Shown here in pieces: positions 47,212 through 58,995 of a stretch of 64,000 bases of DNA. The notes under the pieces are model-generated. The model ran no database searches. It was given only the letters and a program-made list of their open reading frames with translations, and had not been told where the DNA came from. Source of the DNA: Mastacembelus armatus. Lineage: Eukaryota > Chordata > Actinopteri > Synbranchiformes > Mastacembelidae. Position 1 is the first letter of the stretch. Each line of letters begins with the position of its first letter. The DNA lies in contig NC_046650.1 in NCBI RefSeq assembly GCF_900324485.2, forward strand, positions 16,076,193 through 16,140,192, written 5' to 3'. Made by a program: the position numbers and the translations under genes.

Positions 47212-47630
47212 TGGAGACAATAGAAAAGTCTTCCAAGTGAAGGCTCCATGACACAACCATGAACTGCTTTAGTAATGTGCTTTATAAGCTGTCAGGTCTA
47301 TTTGTGGAGAAGGTGGTTTTTCCTAAATCCCCATAATGAGGCTGTGTATGCAGGGAGAACATGATCATTGTCAAAGAAAAGCTTCAGTCTGTCTCAGCCT
47401 GGAGTCATGTGTGGATCCATTTGGACACTAAATCAGCATCAGAGAGTTTGTGTCCAGAACCACATGAGTGTTAACGCTGTGATAACATTGTTGACTCACA
47501 TCAACGTCTTTAACAGGAGGAAGAACAGGATCAGCTGTTGGAAGGACTGGATGAAGTCTGACTGGAGACTTTCCTCCTTCTACCTTTGACCTTTGACCTC
47601 ATGTGTTTGTGTCTCCTCTGACAGGAGAAG

Positions 47631-48596
47631 ATGGTCTGCTGGATCCTGCTGCTCATCAGCCTGACCCCCTTTACCTGGGGTCAGTTTTTATCCACTAACT
47701 CAAATCAATTGGAAATCCAAAATAATCCAAGTTGTGAGTGTGTGTGGTCGTCACTTTCCCTCTGTGTCTCCTCAACAGGAACATTTGTAGTGAATGTGAC
47801 ACAGAGCTCCTATCAGGCAGAGGAGAACCACGACATCACACTGGACTGGACCTTCACAACCACAGCTCACATGTCTCTCTCAGCAGTTTACATCTTCTGT
47901 CAACTGTTAACTGAGGACAAAGGCCCAACCGTGTTTCATCTACATGAGGGTGTTGAGGTCCCAGAGTCTCAGGACAAACAGTTTTCAGGACGAGTCCAGT
48001 TTGACAAAGACGTCCTCAGAGAAGGACGAGTCAGACTTCATGTGTCCAGACTCAGGACTGAGGACTCTGGTGTGTACTGGTGTGATGTGAAGACAGATGA
48101 TGGTACAAACTATAACAGCTGTCACGTCAACGTCACAGGTAAGTTGGTTCAGTGAAACTTTCCTCACAGATTCATTTCAGCAGCTTTTTGCTAAATAAGA
48201 ATCAGAGAAGAAAAGTATTGTGGAAACTACAATCCTTCCTGCTCTGCCTGAACTGAACTGATTCACGTCCTTCTTGCAGAAAAGTTGTTTCTTCACATGA
48301 AAGACACAGATTTGATTTGTCTCTTCACAGCAGCGAGGGACTGGTCTGAACCTGAGAGAGAACCTGAGAGACCAGACGCAGCAGGTTGGAGATGGATCGT
48401 CCTCATCTGTGGACTGGGACTGACAGCAGCAGCAGCAGCAGCAGCTGGACTGACTGTGTGTTACTGTTGGTTCAAAAAGACTCAGACTGGAAAAAAAGAT
48501 ATAATTTTAGAGTCCAGACGTAGAAATGGAACAAATTACATCTCAGGTTCTACATCAGAGGAACCAGTTCGTTCAACAGAATCAGACCAACCCTAA
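47631..48596 (+). CDS. Ig V-domain receptor, copy H (KK tail class)
   Basis: Predicted 224 residues. Exons are 47631-47679, 47779-48138 and 48331-48596 with phase-1 joints. Signal peptide and framework match the other copies. The C-C' region reads LLTEDKGPTVFHLHEG, the F strand DSGVYWC and the F-G loop DVKTDDGTNYNS. The membrane segment has seven Ala. The tail after WFKKTQTGKKD is the longest of the normal-phase KK class and ends ESDQP, with one Tyr (TNYISGS) that does not form an ITIM. A 5' exon lies at 46915-47008. It is the only KK-class copy on the + strand here, so it is inverted relative to B, D, F and G together with its 3' flank. Confidence 0.9.
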
Positions 48597-49565
48597 AGTC
48601 CATTTTCCAGCTCAGACAGAAATCAGTGGTTTGTCATTGGCTGCAGGTCAGAAAACTGCACATCAGGACACATCAGACAAACCAGCAGGTAACCTGAGCA
48701 GCAACTTGATGCTTCATGTATGTTCCATGTTTCAAAGAAGAAAACACAGAAAAACACATCTTTTCCTTCCTGTTGCTCAGGAAGTGGCCATAGTATAAAA
48801 GCCAGAACACACAGCTGATACAGAAAAATAATGGACCTGATGGAGGAAACAGCGTTCTCCATCTTTACTTGGTCCATTATTTTGAAAGGACTTCTCATCA
48901 AAGCTATTAGACAGATGTCAAACGTGCACTGTGCTCACTTTATTGGAATAATGCTGAGAAGCAGGTCTGACACATTCACCATATTTACAGAATCTCTGCT
49001 ATTTCTATTGTAGCTGTTTCATTTAAAGCTGAGACTCATTTGTCATAAGAACATAGAACATTAATATTTCTGTCCTGCACTTGTCTCCTGCTGGATGGAA
49101 TGATGTGTTCAGGTCTGTTGTGGTGCGTTCACTGACAGCAGAGGGATATAAGGATATAAGCTGGACTCACTGTGTGAGTGTGATATTGGAGTCAGTGCAG
49201 AAACTGGACATTTGGAAATATGTGTTTGTAAATAGAACAACACTGATCTGGATTGTCTCTCTGTGAAATAACTTTATATATTATTTATTTAATATTTAAT
49301 TTATTATTTATTTATTCATTTAAATTATTGTTTTGTCTGTTTTACAGTGAAAGTCTGTGAACTGGAGTCAAATAAAACCAGTTTGTCCATGTTCAGAGCT
49401 GGAACATTAAATATGGATGAAGGTCGTCTCACATGTGGAGACTCTTCATTTGCACTGACACACATATGAATGTTGTTGTTCTTTGGAGGTTTCCACCAAC
49501 TGTTATTCCCCATCCAGCCTCCAGGTGTCCCCGGACTTTCCCTCCATTCCCAGTCACCTGATCTT
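48597..49565 (+). other. 3' flank of gene H
   Basis: Bases 48597-49260 are the inverse of 13000-13680. An AT-rich run follows at 49270-49330. About 49350-49430 resembles a short inverted piece of module M. No gene is seen. Confidence 0.5.
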
Positions 49566-50945
49566 CCCTCCTCACCTGCTTCCAGTCGCTGATCCCTTCC
49601 CAGGCCCGTTTCCACAGGCTTCTTCCCACACCGTGAGCCATGCCTGCCTCTCTGTAGTTTCCAAAGTCTAGCTTGGATTCCCTGCCTGTTAGTGGCCTCT
49701 GCCTGCTCATGGACTTCACCTCATGGTCGTTCCTGTCTGCCTTCACCTGCTTTGGCTTTCAGGATTGCTTTGCTGGGACCATGTGAGCGTGTTGGGTCTT
49801 TTTCTGACAACTCTCCTCTTCACTGCACGGCTGCCCGTGTGTCTGCATTTGGCTCTTTGCTGCTTTTTGTTTCTCGCAGCGTTTGTGAGCCATCGAGATC
49901 ATTCGGTGGTCGGATAAATGCCGGAACGTGTCCGTGTGCTGGTTCTTCTTCCTGTTGGTAGCTGTGGAAGAATCAGTCCACTAGAGGAACCAGTTGGAAC
50001 CAGCTTTCCTCAGGTCAGAAACACCTGATGTAGCATTTAGGAGATCAGCTGCCACCTGTGAATGTATGAGGAAGGTTTCATAGATGGTTGAAGGCGGGAT
50101 AAATATCACTTTACATTTTCCAACTATTAACATTCATTTGAATCCCAGTTATTAGGAAACGTGTTGAATCGTTTCTTTGTGGTTACACAGTTACAGGAAA
50201 TGTTGTGTGTCATTTTGTGTAGTTTTGTTGGTTGTTGTGTTTGATTTCTATGATTCTTGTGTGGAGACAAACTTCAAACTTCTTTACACGAGGATGTGAA
50301 ATATTGCAGTAATTACTGAGCACTAGCTTGACCGAGAAGCTAAATGCTGTGTCCTCTGCACTGATCCTCAGGTGCACAGGTGTCTGGCCTGTCCAGGTCT
50401 CCCCCAGGTGTGTTGCTGCTGGATAAACTGCACACACAACCTCAAATGGAGTTTTGTCTGAGTCTTTATTTACCATAAATGTATTTGCTTTGCACTGAGG
50501 AAGGGACTTAGAAAAACTTCCTCATAAACCAAACTCTAAACTAATACAGATCATCTTCAGTGCTGGTATGATACTAACACATTAGAACAAGGCACAGGTC
50601 AGTACAATGTATGTCCCCAAACATAGTACAAAGTGCAGTCCAAGTACAGCAAAAGTACCACACAAATGTGGTAGAATGTCCAATGTCAGTACAGCACTAA
50701 CTACAGACAGTACAGCTGATACAACTGAATCTGTGACTGTGAAGGTTCTTACCACCGTCATAAAGGATCACAGAACCTCTAGATCACTGAAGAAGAGAAC
50801 AGCAGTTTGTCTTGTAGCTACACTCCCTGTTTGAGTCACCAAAGTGCAATAGCGCCACTTGCTGACTGAAACCTGCTATAACACCATGTTAGGCCGTGAC
50901 CAGGTTGTTTCTGCTCCAACTAAACATGTCGTCATTTCCAACCTA
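49566..50945. repeat. Duplicated block R, long copy 2
   Basis: Nearly identical to 18488-19864. The two copies stop sharing sequence at the same point after TCATTTCCAACCTA. Confidence 0.75.
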
Positions 50946-51309
50946 AGGTGGAGCCTTCACGCTGGTGTGGACAGGACTCTGGATAGTCCTCTGGGTGGTT
51001 CCAAAATCCACAATAATGTCTTTGGTCTTCTTGGTGTTTATGACCAGATTGTTGTCTGCTCACCAGACTATTGAATTAAAAACCATCCAGGCCTTTTTAC
51101 CAGTTTAAATAACTAAACCAGTATAACCAGTAACATGTGAGGAACATTCTGAGTTGAGAATGTTGAGAATTGTGACTCATAAGAAGTGAATCTGACTCAA
51201 CCTCCTTCCTGCTTCCATGATCAAACACACTGACGTCGAGCAGATACAGGAAACTCAAATCTTATAACTTCTGCCCCAACAAAAGAAAAGTAGGATCTTC
51301 TGTGTTAAT

Positions 51310-51475
51310 GTCTCATATTAAACCATGACCCAAGGAAACCACATCCAACTGATCACATTCAGCTTTTCAATCTGTTTATGTCTTGTGCTGTTTCCTTCCT
51401 CACATTATATGAAGCACTTTGAATTGTCTGTGCACTAAATGTGTTGTAGAAATAAAGTTAAAGTTAAAGGATGTT
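51310..51475 (+). repeat. Inverted-repeat arm (partner 54350-54530)
   Basis: Reads as the reverse complement of 54350-54530, so the two arms flank 51.5-54.3 kb. A diverged relative occurs at about 30190-30300. Bases 50945-51310 show no gene. Confidence 0.7.
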
Positions 51476-51714
51476 TTTACCAAGACATTACAAAGTGACT
51501 GACATCAACATCAAATAAAAAGGCTCCTCAGCCTCATAAAACTTATGATCATCACTTGTATAATATTTATTCTGCCATAACTAAAGTGAGAACTAAAACA
51601 ATCAAAGGTTGTCACCAAGTATTTACCATAAGAATATCTATATCATATTAAATAGGACATATTGTCCCCAGGTGTACTTGACTACTCACAGATTTTCCTG
51701 GTCAACTAAGGATG

Positions 51715-51965
51715 GTGGGACTTGTGTCTACTGGGAGCAGAGCTGGTTCCAGTCTGACAGTCAGTCTGTCGCTGACAGAGCTGCCCAGTGTCTCCCTACA
51801 CCTGCACTGGGTCCAGGGTCCTTCCTAATCTGCTCATCCAGCCTCTTCTTGCCCTCAGTCCAGATGCTGCAGGCCCAGCAGACCACTCCATACAAGAGGG
51901 CTGATGCCACTAATGTGTCTAAGAAAGTCCTCAGGTGTGTCCCCTCCACTCCCAAAGACCTCAGA
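51715..51965 (-). mobile_element. Non-LTR retrotransposon fragment (reverse-transcriptase C-terminal region)
   Basis: A minus frame reads LRTFLDTLVASALLYGVVCW and later KKRLDEQIRKDPGPSAGVG. This matches the C-terminal region of Rex1/CR1/L2-type LINE reverse transcriptases. Only about 80 codons remain. Confidence 0.6.
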
Positions 51966-52021
51966 CTCCTTTGAGGGTAGAGCCTGTTCTGGTCTTCCTT
52001 CTTCCTTCCTTCCTCCTTCCT

Positions 52022-52340
52022 TCAACCATCTTCTCCTGTCAGAGGAGACACAAACCCATGAGGTCAAAGGTCAAAGGAAGCAGAAATATTCTGTAGTTAA
52101 CTTCAGAAAAGCTGATCTCTGTTTCAAAGTCAGTCAAAGCTGCTCACTCTGCTCTAAAGGAGACAATGAACCTGCAGCTGCTCCTCATGTTTTAATGACA
52201 GAGCCTGTTTCTCCCTCTGAGCTGCAGCTCTGAGAAACTTTACTTTGATATTTTCACAACTGTGGACACTGAACTTCTGGATTAAAAAATACAGGACCTG
52301 TGGAATCCAAAGACTGTGGTGCCTGTTATTGTCTGCTCTT
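52022..52340 (-). pseudogene. Receptor 5' flank with truncated signal exon
   Basis: Near-identical to 14637-14945. On the minus strand it has the acceptor and ATGGT at 52025-52029, then sequence switches to a TTCC-rich stretch. The rest of the gene is absent. Confidence 0.75.
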
Positions 52341-52611
52341 CATGTTTTAATCTGACACAGCCTCTTTATCTGTCTCTCCCCCACAGTCATGAGCTTTTAA
52401 ATGGCTCAGACCATGTGTGAACGTCACTTCAATAATTGTAGAGCCATGTTAGAATGATTATTCAAATAGCTCCTGTCTTTCTGGTTATTTTATTGTTAGT
52501 TACAAATAGGTAGAGACCTCAGGGCAGCAGCGAATCTCCAGCTGAACGAGACTTGAGTTAACTTTGTTAAACACAGATATAACAAACATACTCTCTCTGT
52601 ATCAGGTACAG

Positions 52612-53260
52612 TCTGATCCTTCTTCTTCTCCTTTTGGCTGCTCCCTTCAAGGGTCACCACAGCCAATCATCTGCCTCCATTTAACCCTATCCTCTGTATC
52701 CTCCTCACCCACACCAACTATCCTCATGTCCTCCTTCACTGCGTCCAAGAACCTCCTCTTTGGTTCTTGATCACCCTAACCTGCTGCACATCCTTCCCAT
52801 CTCTGTCTCTCTGCCTCGCCAACCTGTACAAATCCACCTCTCCCTCCTTAGAGTCCAACCTATCATACAAATCCTCATACGTCCTTTGTTTGGACTTTGC
52901 CACCTCTACCTTCACCTTAACGCTGCATCTCCCTGTACTCCTGTCTGTTCTCTTCTGTCCTCTCAGTGTCCCACTTCTTCTTAGCTAACCTTTTCCTCTT
53001 AACACACTCCTGAACTTCCTGATTCCACCACCAAGTCTCCTTATCTGCTTTCCTCCTTCCAGATGACACACCAAGTACCCTCCTACCTGTCTCCCTGATC
53101 ACTTTAGCTGTAGCTGTCCAGTCATCTGGAAGAACCTCCTGACCTCCCAGAGCCTGTTTCAGCTCCTCCGTGAAAGCCACACAACACTCTTCCTTTTTCA
53201 ACTTCCACCATTGGTCCTCTGCTCTGCCCTTGTCCTCTTCATCTTCCTCACCACCAGAGT
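52612..53260 (-). mobile_element. RTE-like LINE fragment
   Basis: A minus frame (53201-52917) reads DDWTATAKVIRETGRRVLGV and KETWWWNQEVQECVKRKRLA, matching the linker region of fish RTE/BovB-type LINEs. The following 52612-52910 matches the usual 3' region of these elements. The reverse-transcriptase core is missing. Confidence 0.7.
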
Positions 53261-53454
53261 CATCCTGTTAAGTCACTTTCACTTTCAATAATAGGAACCG
53301 TAATTGCATATTCTAGTTCTCCATAATTATCATAATGTATTGTTCTCATCTTGAGAAATAGGTTTTCTATTTTCAGTCACTACATCATTATCTCCCAGGA
53401 TATATTCTAGTCCCAGACTGATTAGAGAATTACTCATTAACCATTTAGTAACTC

Positions 53455-53625
53455 ACTCGTTCCTCAGTAACTACACAACAACAACAACCACAACGTCCTG
53501 CATCAGACGGAAAACATCACCTTGGATGGGTTTCTCATAGTCTCAGAGACCAAACCAGACAAGATCCAACACTGTCGGACTGGACTCACCTGGTTTATTC
53601 AGTCCATCTCCAATGAAACCGTAAG
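53455..53625. other. Inverted join of two segments found at 20.6-21.0 kb
   Basis: Bases 53455-53535 are the reverse complement of about 20905-21000. Bases 53540-53625 match about 20618-20715 in direct orientation. The two meet with no spacer. The stretch 53630-54345 shows no supported gene. Confidence 0.7.
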
Positions 53626-54349
53626 TAAAAACGTAAATTTACACAAATTTAACACTCCCAATGCTGCACTACCAGGAAGGACTGGTAAAAAGGGTTAAGC
53701 GTTGATACTGGGGGTGACAATCTGTTTGGTTATAAATAGAGACTCCCACTTTGCTCCTCAGCTGTCTCAGCTGTCAGCCCATGCACATATGAGGCTGTGG
53801 TCGGTAGTTTGGTCCTGGAGGAGGACGAAGACAGAGGAGCTCATTCCTCATGGAAAGTGACAGAGTTGGAGCTTCAGGGCAAAATAAAAACAAATAGAAA
53901 TAATATCTTCTTGGTGCCGTGGGCCCAAATCAACCAAACACCGTTACTGAGAGGGTTTTGCATAAACCTACTTATGGTGCTGATGATAGGAATCACATCT
54001 GAAAATAGGCTAATTGTTTTGGACTTTGAGAACAAAACACTGGTGACCTAGACTCAGTGGGGTCCCTAAAGGCCTTGTGAAACCACAATTAGCTGCTTGG
54101 CTGACAACCAGTCAGGACAGGCTGGCTGGACAAATGACCATATAGTTATATTTATTTTAAAAATCACCAGTGATTATTGCAGTATTAGGAAAATAGACTC
54201 AGTACTGATAGGTATTACTTTTCTAAAATTATAACTCCTGAGTCCTGAGGGTTTTTTTCTTGTATGTCGCAGGGCGCCACCTTGTGGCAGAAATACATTC
54301 CTGCAAACAGTGAAGGTTAAAACATTATTACAAATATTTACTTTTCTAA

Positions 54350-54530
54350 GTGAACTTTATTTCTACAACACATTTAGTGCACAGACAATTCAAAGTGCTT
54401 CATATAATGTGAGGAAGGAAACAGCACAAGACATAAACAGATTGAAAATCTGAATGTGATCAGTTGGATGTGGTTTCCTTGGGTCATGGTTTAATATGAG
54501 ACATTAACACAGAAGATCCTCCTTTTCTTT
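54350..54530 (-). repeat. Inverted-repeat arm (partner 51310-51475)
   Basis: See the partner arm. It lies directly before the promoter copy at 54570. Confidence 0.7.
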
Positions 54531-54569
54531 TGTTGGGCAGAAGTTATAAGATAAGAGTTTCCTGTGTCT

Positions 54570-54725
54570 GCTCGACATCAGTGTGAGACCACAGAAGCCT
54601 TAAGGAGTTTGAGTCAGATTCACTTCTTATATGAGTCACAGTCAACTCTGCCTTCTACATATAAACAGAGCGATGAGAGGATTTTTAGACTCAAACTCTC
54701 CCCTGGTCCTGAGCCAGAGAGTCTT
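54570..54725 (+). promoter_or_regulatory. Duplicate of the gene A promoter, without its 5' exon end
   Basis: Matches window bases 1-155, with TATAAA at 54660-54665. After about 54725 the exon and donor are lost. About 54816-54920 matches 830-920. No receptor gene follows directly. The stretch 54920-55650 shows no supported gene. Confidence 0.65.
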
Positions 54726-55657
54726 TATCTTTATCTTCCGAGGTATCCTACCTTGCGAGTCAGACCAGTCGATATCTGGTTCGGCTTTTCCACGCCTATA
54801 AATCCATGGTACCTTGCTGTGGAAAGTCATTTCGCAAAGATTTTGGCTGGTGGTAAGTTTTATTTAAACTTTCTTATTCCTCACTTTGACCTGTAAACAT
54901 GGAAATATTTGTATGTACATTTTCAGCAATAAGGAATTAGCTGATATTAACGTGCAGCGAGTGTCATCTTTAAACAAGCGTCTCTCGTTATAAATGCGTT
55001 TGTTGCTGCACATTTTAAGACCATTTTTAATTTAAAAGTTAAACACGTCATTAAAAACTGTGTGCTCTTCATTCCTTAGCCAGTGCAGCTATTTGTTCCT
55101 TACTTTGTCTTGATTAAGTCGATCATATTTGTTACTGTTAAATGAGGAGAAACAAACTTACCAACTGCTCAGTATATTTAACCTATTTCCTCTGTAGGTT
55201 CTTTTCTTGTTATCGTCATCTCAGCTATTTAAGCAGTTTGCCTTGTCAATACTTTTCTTGTTATAACGAGATATGTATCGTGTAATGACAATAAACACAC
55301 TGCTGTGTCATAAAGTTAATCCGTCTCTCTGCATAGCTGTGGAGAACAGCTGGGACGAATTGTACGACTCCATCTCTCTGGGAACATACACACATCTGGG
55401 TATAACATTAAATCTTAGGAGGTGCCTCCACATTCACAGTAAAGGATGAGAACCTGAAATACATTCAGATGTAACTAGTGTCTCAGCAAGATGTATACTA
55501 AATGTATACTATGTATACTAAATGTGTGTATAAATACTTGATGAAACATATTTGTGTTATTACTACAAACCTAAATATGAGCAGTGTGACATTTATTTAC
55601 TAATATGGAATAAGTGAAGTTGCTTCTGTTTAAAACCTTATGAAAACATTGTTTTAG

Positions 55658-55944
55658 GGAATGCAGATGATTACTGCCTGGTGTGAGCCTCACTTGAAGA
55701 TGATCCTGACAAGAGCATCATTGAAATGGTAAAGTAACATAAACATTTGTGTTTTGTATGATCAATTTACTCACAAATGTGTGTGTGTATTACCATAGAA
55801 TTTAGATCATTGTGGAGTCTTTTGTACTTCATGCCTTTTTATTGATTTGGTTTCAGGTGCAGTGTGATTCCTGTAATGGTTGGACACATTTTGAATGGGC
55901 CCAATATCACAAAGACAGTGGTGCACCATATCTTTGTATATAAA
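55658..55944 (+). pseudogene. PHD-finger remnant in two exons
   Basis: Exon 55658-55728 (after TTTTAG, donor GTAAAG) encodes NADDYCLV, then a stop where the second Cys is expected, then DDPDKSIIEM. It joins in frame to 55857 (after TTTCAG), VQCDSCNGWTHFEWAQ, and ends near 55944. The CDSC and WTHFE parts are typical of a PHD zinc finger. The Cys after HFE is Trp, so two ligands are lost. Source gene or element unknown. Confidence 0.6.
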
Positions 55945-56159
55945 AATAAATGTGTATATAATATATATATAAATAAATGTACAGTTGTGCCAGATTCAGA
56001 CTGTCTTCAAAATTGTTTTCTTTTGTGTCCAAAGCTGTTCTGCTATTGATTGACATATTTCCTATAAATAATTTTCAAAGACTATTACACAGGTTTTATT
56101 AAGTAGTGAATATTTAAAACATGCTCCCAAAATTCTTACAGTTCAGATGGAGTGAGTGT

Positions 56160-56525
56160 TAGTTAAAGACGAAGTGAAATTTGTACTAAGAGCATAATTC
56201 GGTAGGGTAAATGGACTGTCAAATTATGTCAAATCTTATATTTTACCACAGGTAGCATGAACTGTCAAATCACTGTCAATATTACCCCTGTAATATTAAC
56301 TACATGAACTATATAATTAGATTTTACCACAAGTAGCATGATTCGATAGGGTAAAATGTCTGTCAAATCATGCTACCTGTGGTAAAATATAAGCATGGAC
56401 TGTCAAATCATGCTACCCCTGCCCATTTAGTTAATATTACTGGGGTAGCATTTTTCGATAGGGTGGTGCGACTCGACAGAGTCCGCTAACGATTCGCGCT
56501 GCGGTAGCATTTTTCGACAAAGCAG
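56160..56525. repeat. Foldback repeat with TTCGATAGGGTAAA units
   Basis: Repeated GTAGCAT, TTCGATAGGGTAAA and CTGTCAAATCATGCTACC motifs occur in both orientations, so long stretches can pair. It resembles a MITE of a family I cannot name. Confidence 0.6.
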
Positions 56526-56735
56526 CATAACCAGAAACAATAAGGGCGTTCCTTAGTTCGACTATACTGACTTAGTAAGAGGAAATAAAAACAACCTCCG
56601 TTATTGCTGCGCAGACAAAGTCTTCTCAGCTGTCAGACCAGACACAGATGGGACTAAGGTGATGTTTCCTGTCTGATGCAGGACGTTGTTGTTATTGTTA
56701 TTGTGTAGTTACTGAGGAACGAGTGAGTTACTAAA

Positions 56736-56878
56736 GTCGTTTCAGACCCAGAGAGACTTTAACGTGGTCTGAGCTGAGACCTGATCCAGAGAGACTTTAT
56801 CGGACCCAGAGAGACTTTAACGTGGTCTGAGCTGAGACCTGATCCAGTCTGCTGCCGAGGAAAACGCTGTTCTTGAAG
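56736..56878 (+). promoter_or_regulatory. Non-coding 5' exon of gene I
   Basis: Ends with the same donor (AAG|GTAAGA) as gene A. It contains a tandem duplication of the GAGAGACTTTAACGTGGTCT segment. A second exon-like piece (about 56620-56660) resembles the alternative 5' exon before E. No TATA box is obvious. Confidence 0.5.
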
Positions 56879-58068
56879 GTAAGAAACATGTTTGTGTCCA
56901 TTCTCCTTCATTGACATCATGTATTGAGGCAACTCTGCAGCAGAAAGGCTTCAAATCTGCATCACATGTGTGAAGTTGGATCAAGATGCGCTTGGAAAAA
57001 TCAAGTCAAGCTGAAATGTCCCGGGTCCGTCAGTCTGCAGGTTTATGCTGGAACGGGGCAGTCAGACCAGAATCCAAAGTGTTCACCCTGGTTGGACTTC
57101 AACAGTCCGATTTCTTAGTAATTGTGGTGTAAACGCTGTGACCCGAACACAGCGGCTCCTCCACCTTTTCCATCACACAGTTTTAGCAACCGGCAAAAAG
57201 TCGGGTCTGGTTATCAGATGTGACGCTCTAGTGATGTCACGACCTGTCCAATCAGTGGCCTGCATTCTGTTGACGTCACATCCTACTATCGGCTCGGCTC
57301 GCTTGGACCCTCAGCTGAGAACATTCAGAACCTGCTGCCAGAGACCACCCCCCAATGGAAAACCTAAGAAACTGTCACAGTTTAGTTAATAGTTTAGTTA
57401 ATAGTTTAATACTCTGTTTAACAAAAAATCTTTTTCATATGTCAATAATATCATCGTGGCTTTAAAAAGGCAGACATTTATTTATAACAGTGTTAATTAA
57501 CTATTAGTTAACTAATTAACTCTTGAGTCTAACTTAGAACATCAGGATGATGAAAGTCTTAGGAACACTAAAATGTCTGGGTGCTGCTCATTTTATATGA
57601 GGTAATAAAGTTATTACTAATGATTGACTTTGTTAAAGCAGCACAGTGGGTTGGTGGTTAGCTCTGTTGCCTCACAGCAAGAAGGTTCCTGGTTTGAAAC
57701 CCATCAGGGCCTTTCTGTGTGGAGTCTGCATGTTCTCCCTGTGCTTGTGTGGGTTTTCTCCAGGTACTCTGGTTTCCTCCCACAGTCCAAAAACATGTAT
57801 GTCAGGTTGATTGGTGACTCTAAATTGCCCATAGGAGTGAGTGTGAGTGTGTGAGGTTGTTTGTCTCTATGTGGCCCTGTGATGGACTGGGGACCTGTCC
57901 AGGGTGGACCCCTGCCTTTCACCCAGAGAGAGCTGGGATAGGCTCCAGCAGGTCCCTGGGACCCTGGTTAGGAATAAGGGGGTCTAGATGATGGATGGAT
58001 GTTTTCAGAGAAAAACAAACTGCAGGTTTTTCATGTTTGTGACTCTTCAGCTCTGTCTCCTCTGACAG
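56879..58068 (+). other. 5' UTR intron of gene I
   Basis: Includes the SINE-like repeat at about 57638-58002. It is largely the inverse of the gene B intron. No gene inside. Confidence 0.6.
57638..58002 (+). repeat. tRNA-derived SINE-like repeat
   Basis: Starts GCAGCACAGTGGGTTGGTGG, box-B-like GGTTTGAAACC, ends GATGGATGGATG. Near-identical to the copy at 7230-7600 at the same place in a paralogous intron, so both derive from one insertion before duplication. Confidence 0.75.
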
Positions 58069-58074
58069 GAGAAG

Positions 58075-58995
58075 ATGGTCTGCTGGATCCTGCTGCTCAT
58101 CAGCCTGACCCCCTTTACCTGGGGTCAGTTTTTATCCACTAACTCAAATCAATTGGAAATCCAAAATAATCCAAGTTGTGAGTGTGTGTGGTCGTCACTT
58201 TCCCTCTGTGTCTCCTCAACAGGAACATTTGTAGTGAATGTGACACAGAGCTCCTATCAGGCAGAGGAGAACCACGACATCACACTGGACTGGACCTTCA
58301 CAACCCCAGCTCACATGTCTCGCTCAGCAGTTTCCATCTTCTGTCAACTGTTAACTGAGGACAAAGTCCCAGTCCTGTTTCATCTATGTGAGGGTGTTGA
58401 GGTCCCAGAGTCTCAGGACAAACGGTTTTCAGGACGAGTCCAGTTTGACAAAGACGTCCTCAGAGAAGGACGAGTCAGACTTCATGTGTCCAGACTCAGG
58501 ACTGAGGACTCTGGTCTGTACTGGTGTGATGTGAAGACAGATGATGGTGCAGACTATAACACCTGTCGCCTCAAAGTCACAGGTAAGTTGGTTCAGTCCA
58601 GTTGAACAGTGTCCTTGTGTGTCCGTGTTGGACAGACTGATAAACTGGACCTGATGGACTGAGGCTCTGAGCTCTGTGTGATTTACTACGATGATTTTTC
58701 TAACATCATATCACACACATGCTGCACATGGCAACAAACATCATTAGGTCCAAGCCCAAACTGTCCAGATGTTACATTTGGACATGAACAGGTATCAACA
58801 AGTATCTCTGTGTGTTTTACAGCAGCTGCTGATGAACCTGAACCTCAGAGACCAAAAGAGAGTCCAGAACCAGAGAGTTGGGGAAGGATCGGTCCCTACG
58901 TTGGACTGGGACTGACGGCAGCAGCAGTTGTCACTTTACTGGTCAAACTCTGCTTCACCTCAAGTATTTTACTGAACCTGCTGATGTGTCAGTAA
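58075..58995 (+). CDS. Ig V-domain receptor, copy I (short tail class)
   Basis: Predicted 193 residues. Exons are 58075-58123, 58223-58582 and 58823-58995, phase-1 joints. The V domain has the W/C swap, an extra Cys in the C'-C'' region (FHLCEG where others have FHLHEG), F strand DSGLYWC, loop DVKTDDGADYNT, and RLKVTG so that the last N-glycosylation site of the others is lost. The stalk is AAADEPEPQRPKESPEPES. The membrane segment resembles A (GPYVGLGLTAAAVVTLLVK), but a two-base length change after LCF puts the tail in another frame, SSILLNLLMCQ, which is hydrophobic. It is mixed in type: V exon like H, TM exon like A and E. Confidence 0.9.

Noticed and set aside
48505-48560. ITIM or ITSM in the KK-class tail
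   Set aside because: The only Tyr context (TNYISGS) lacks the hydrophobic residue at +3 needed for either motif.
48526-48798. 90-codon frame after the stop of gene H
   Set aside because: It is out of phase with the receptor and most likely 3' UTR; only in gene D is it continuous with the tail.
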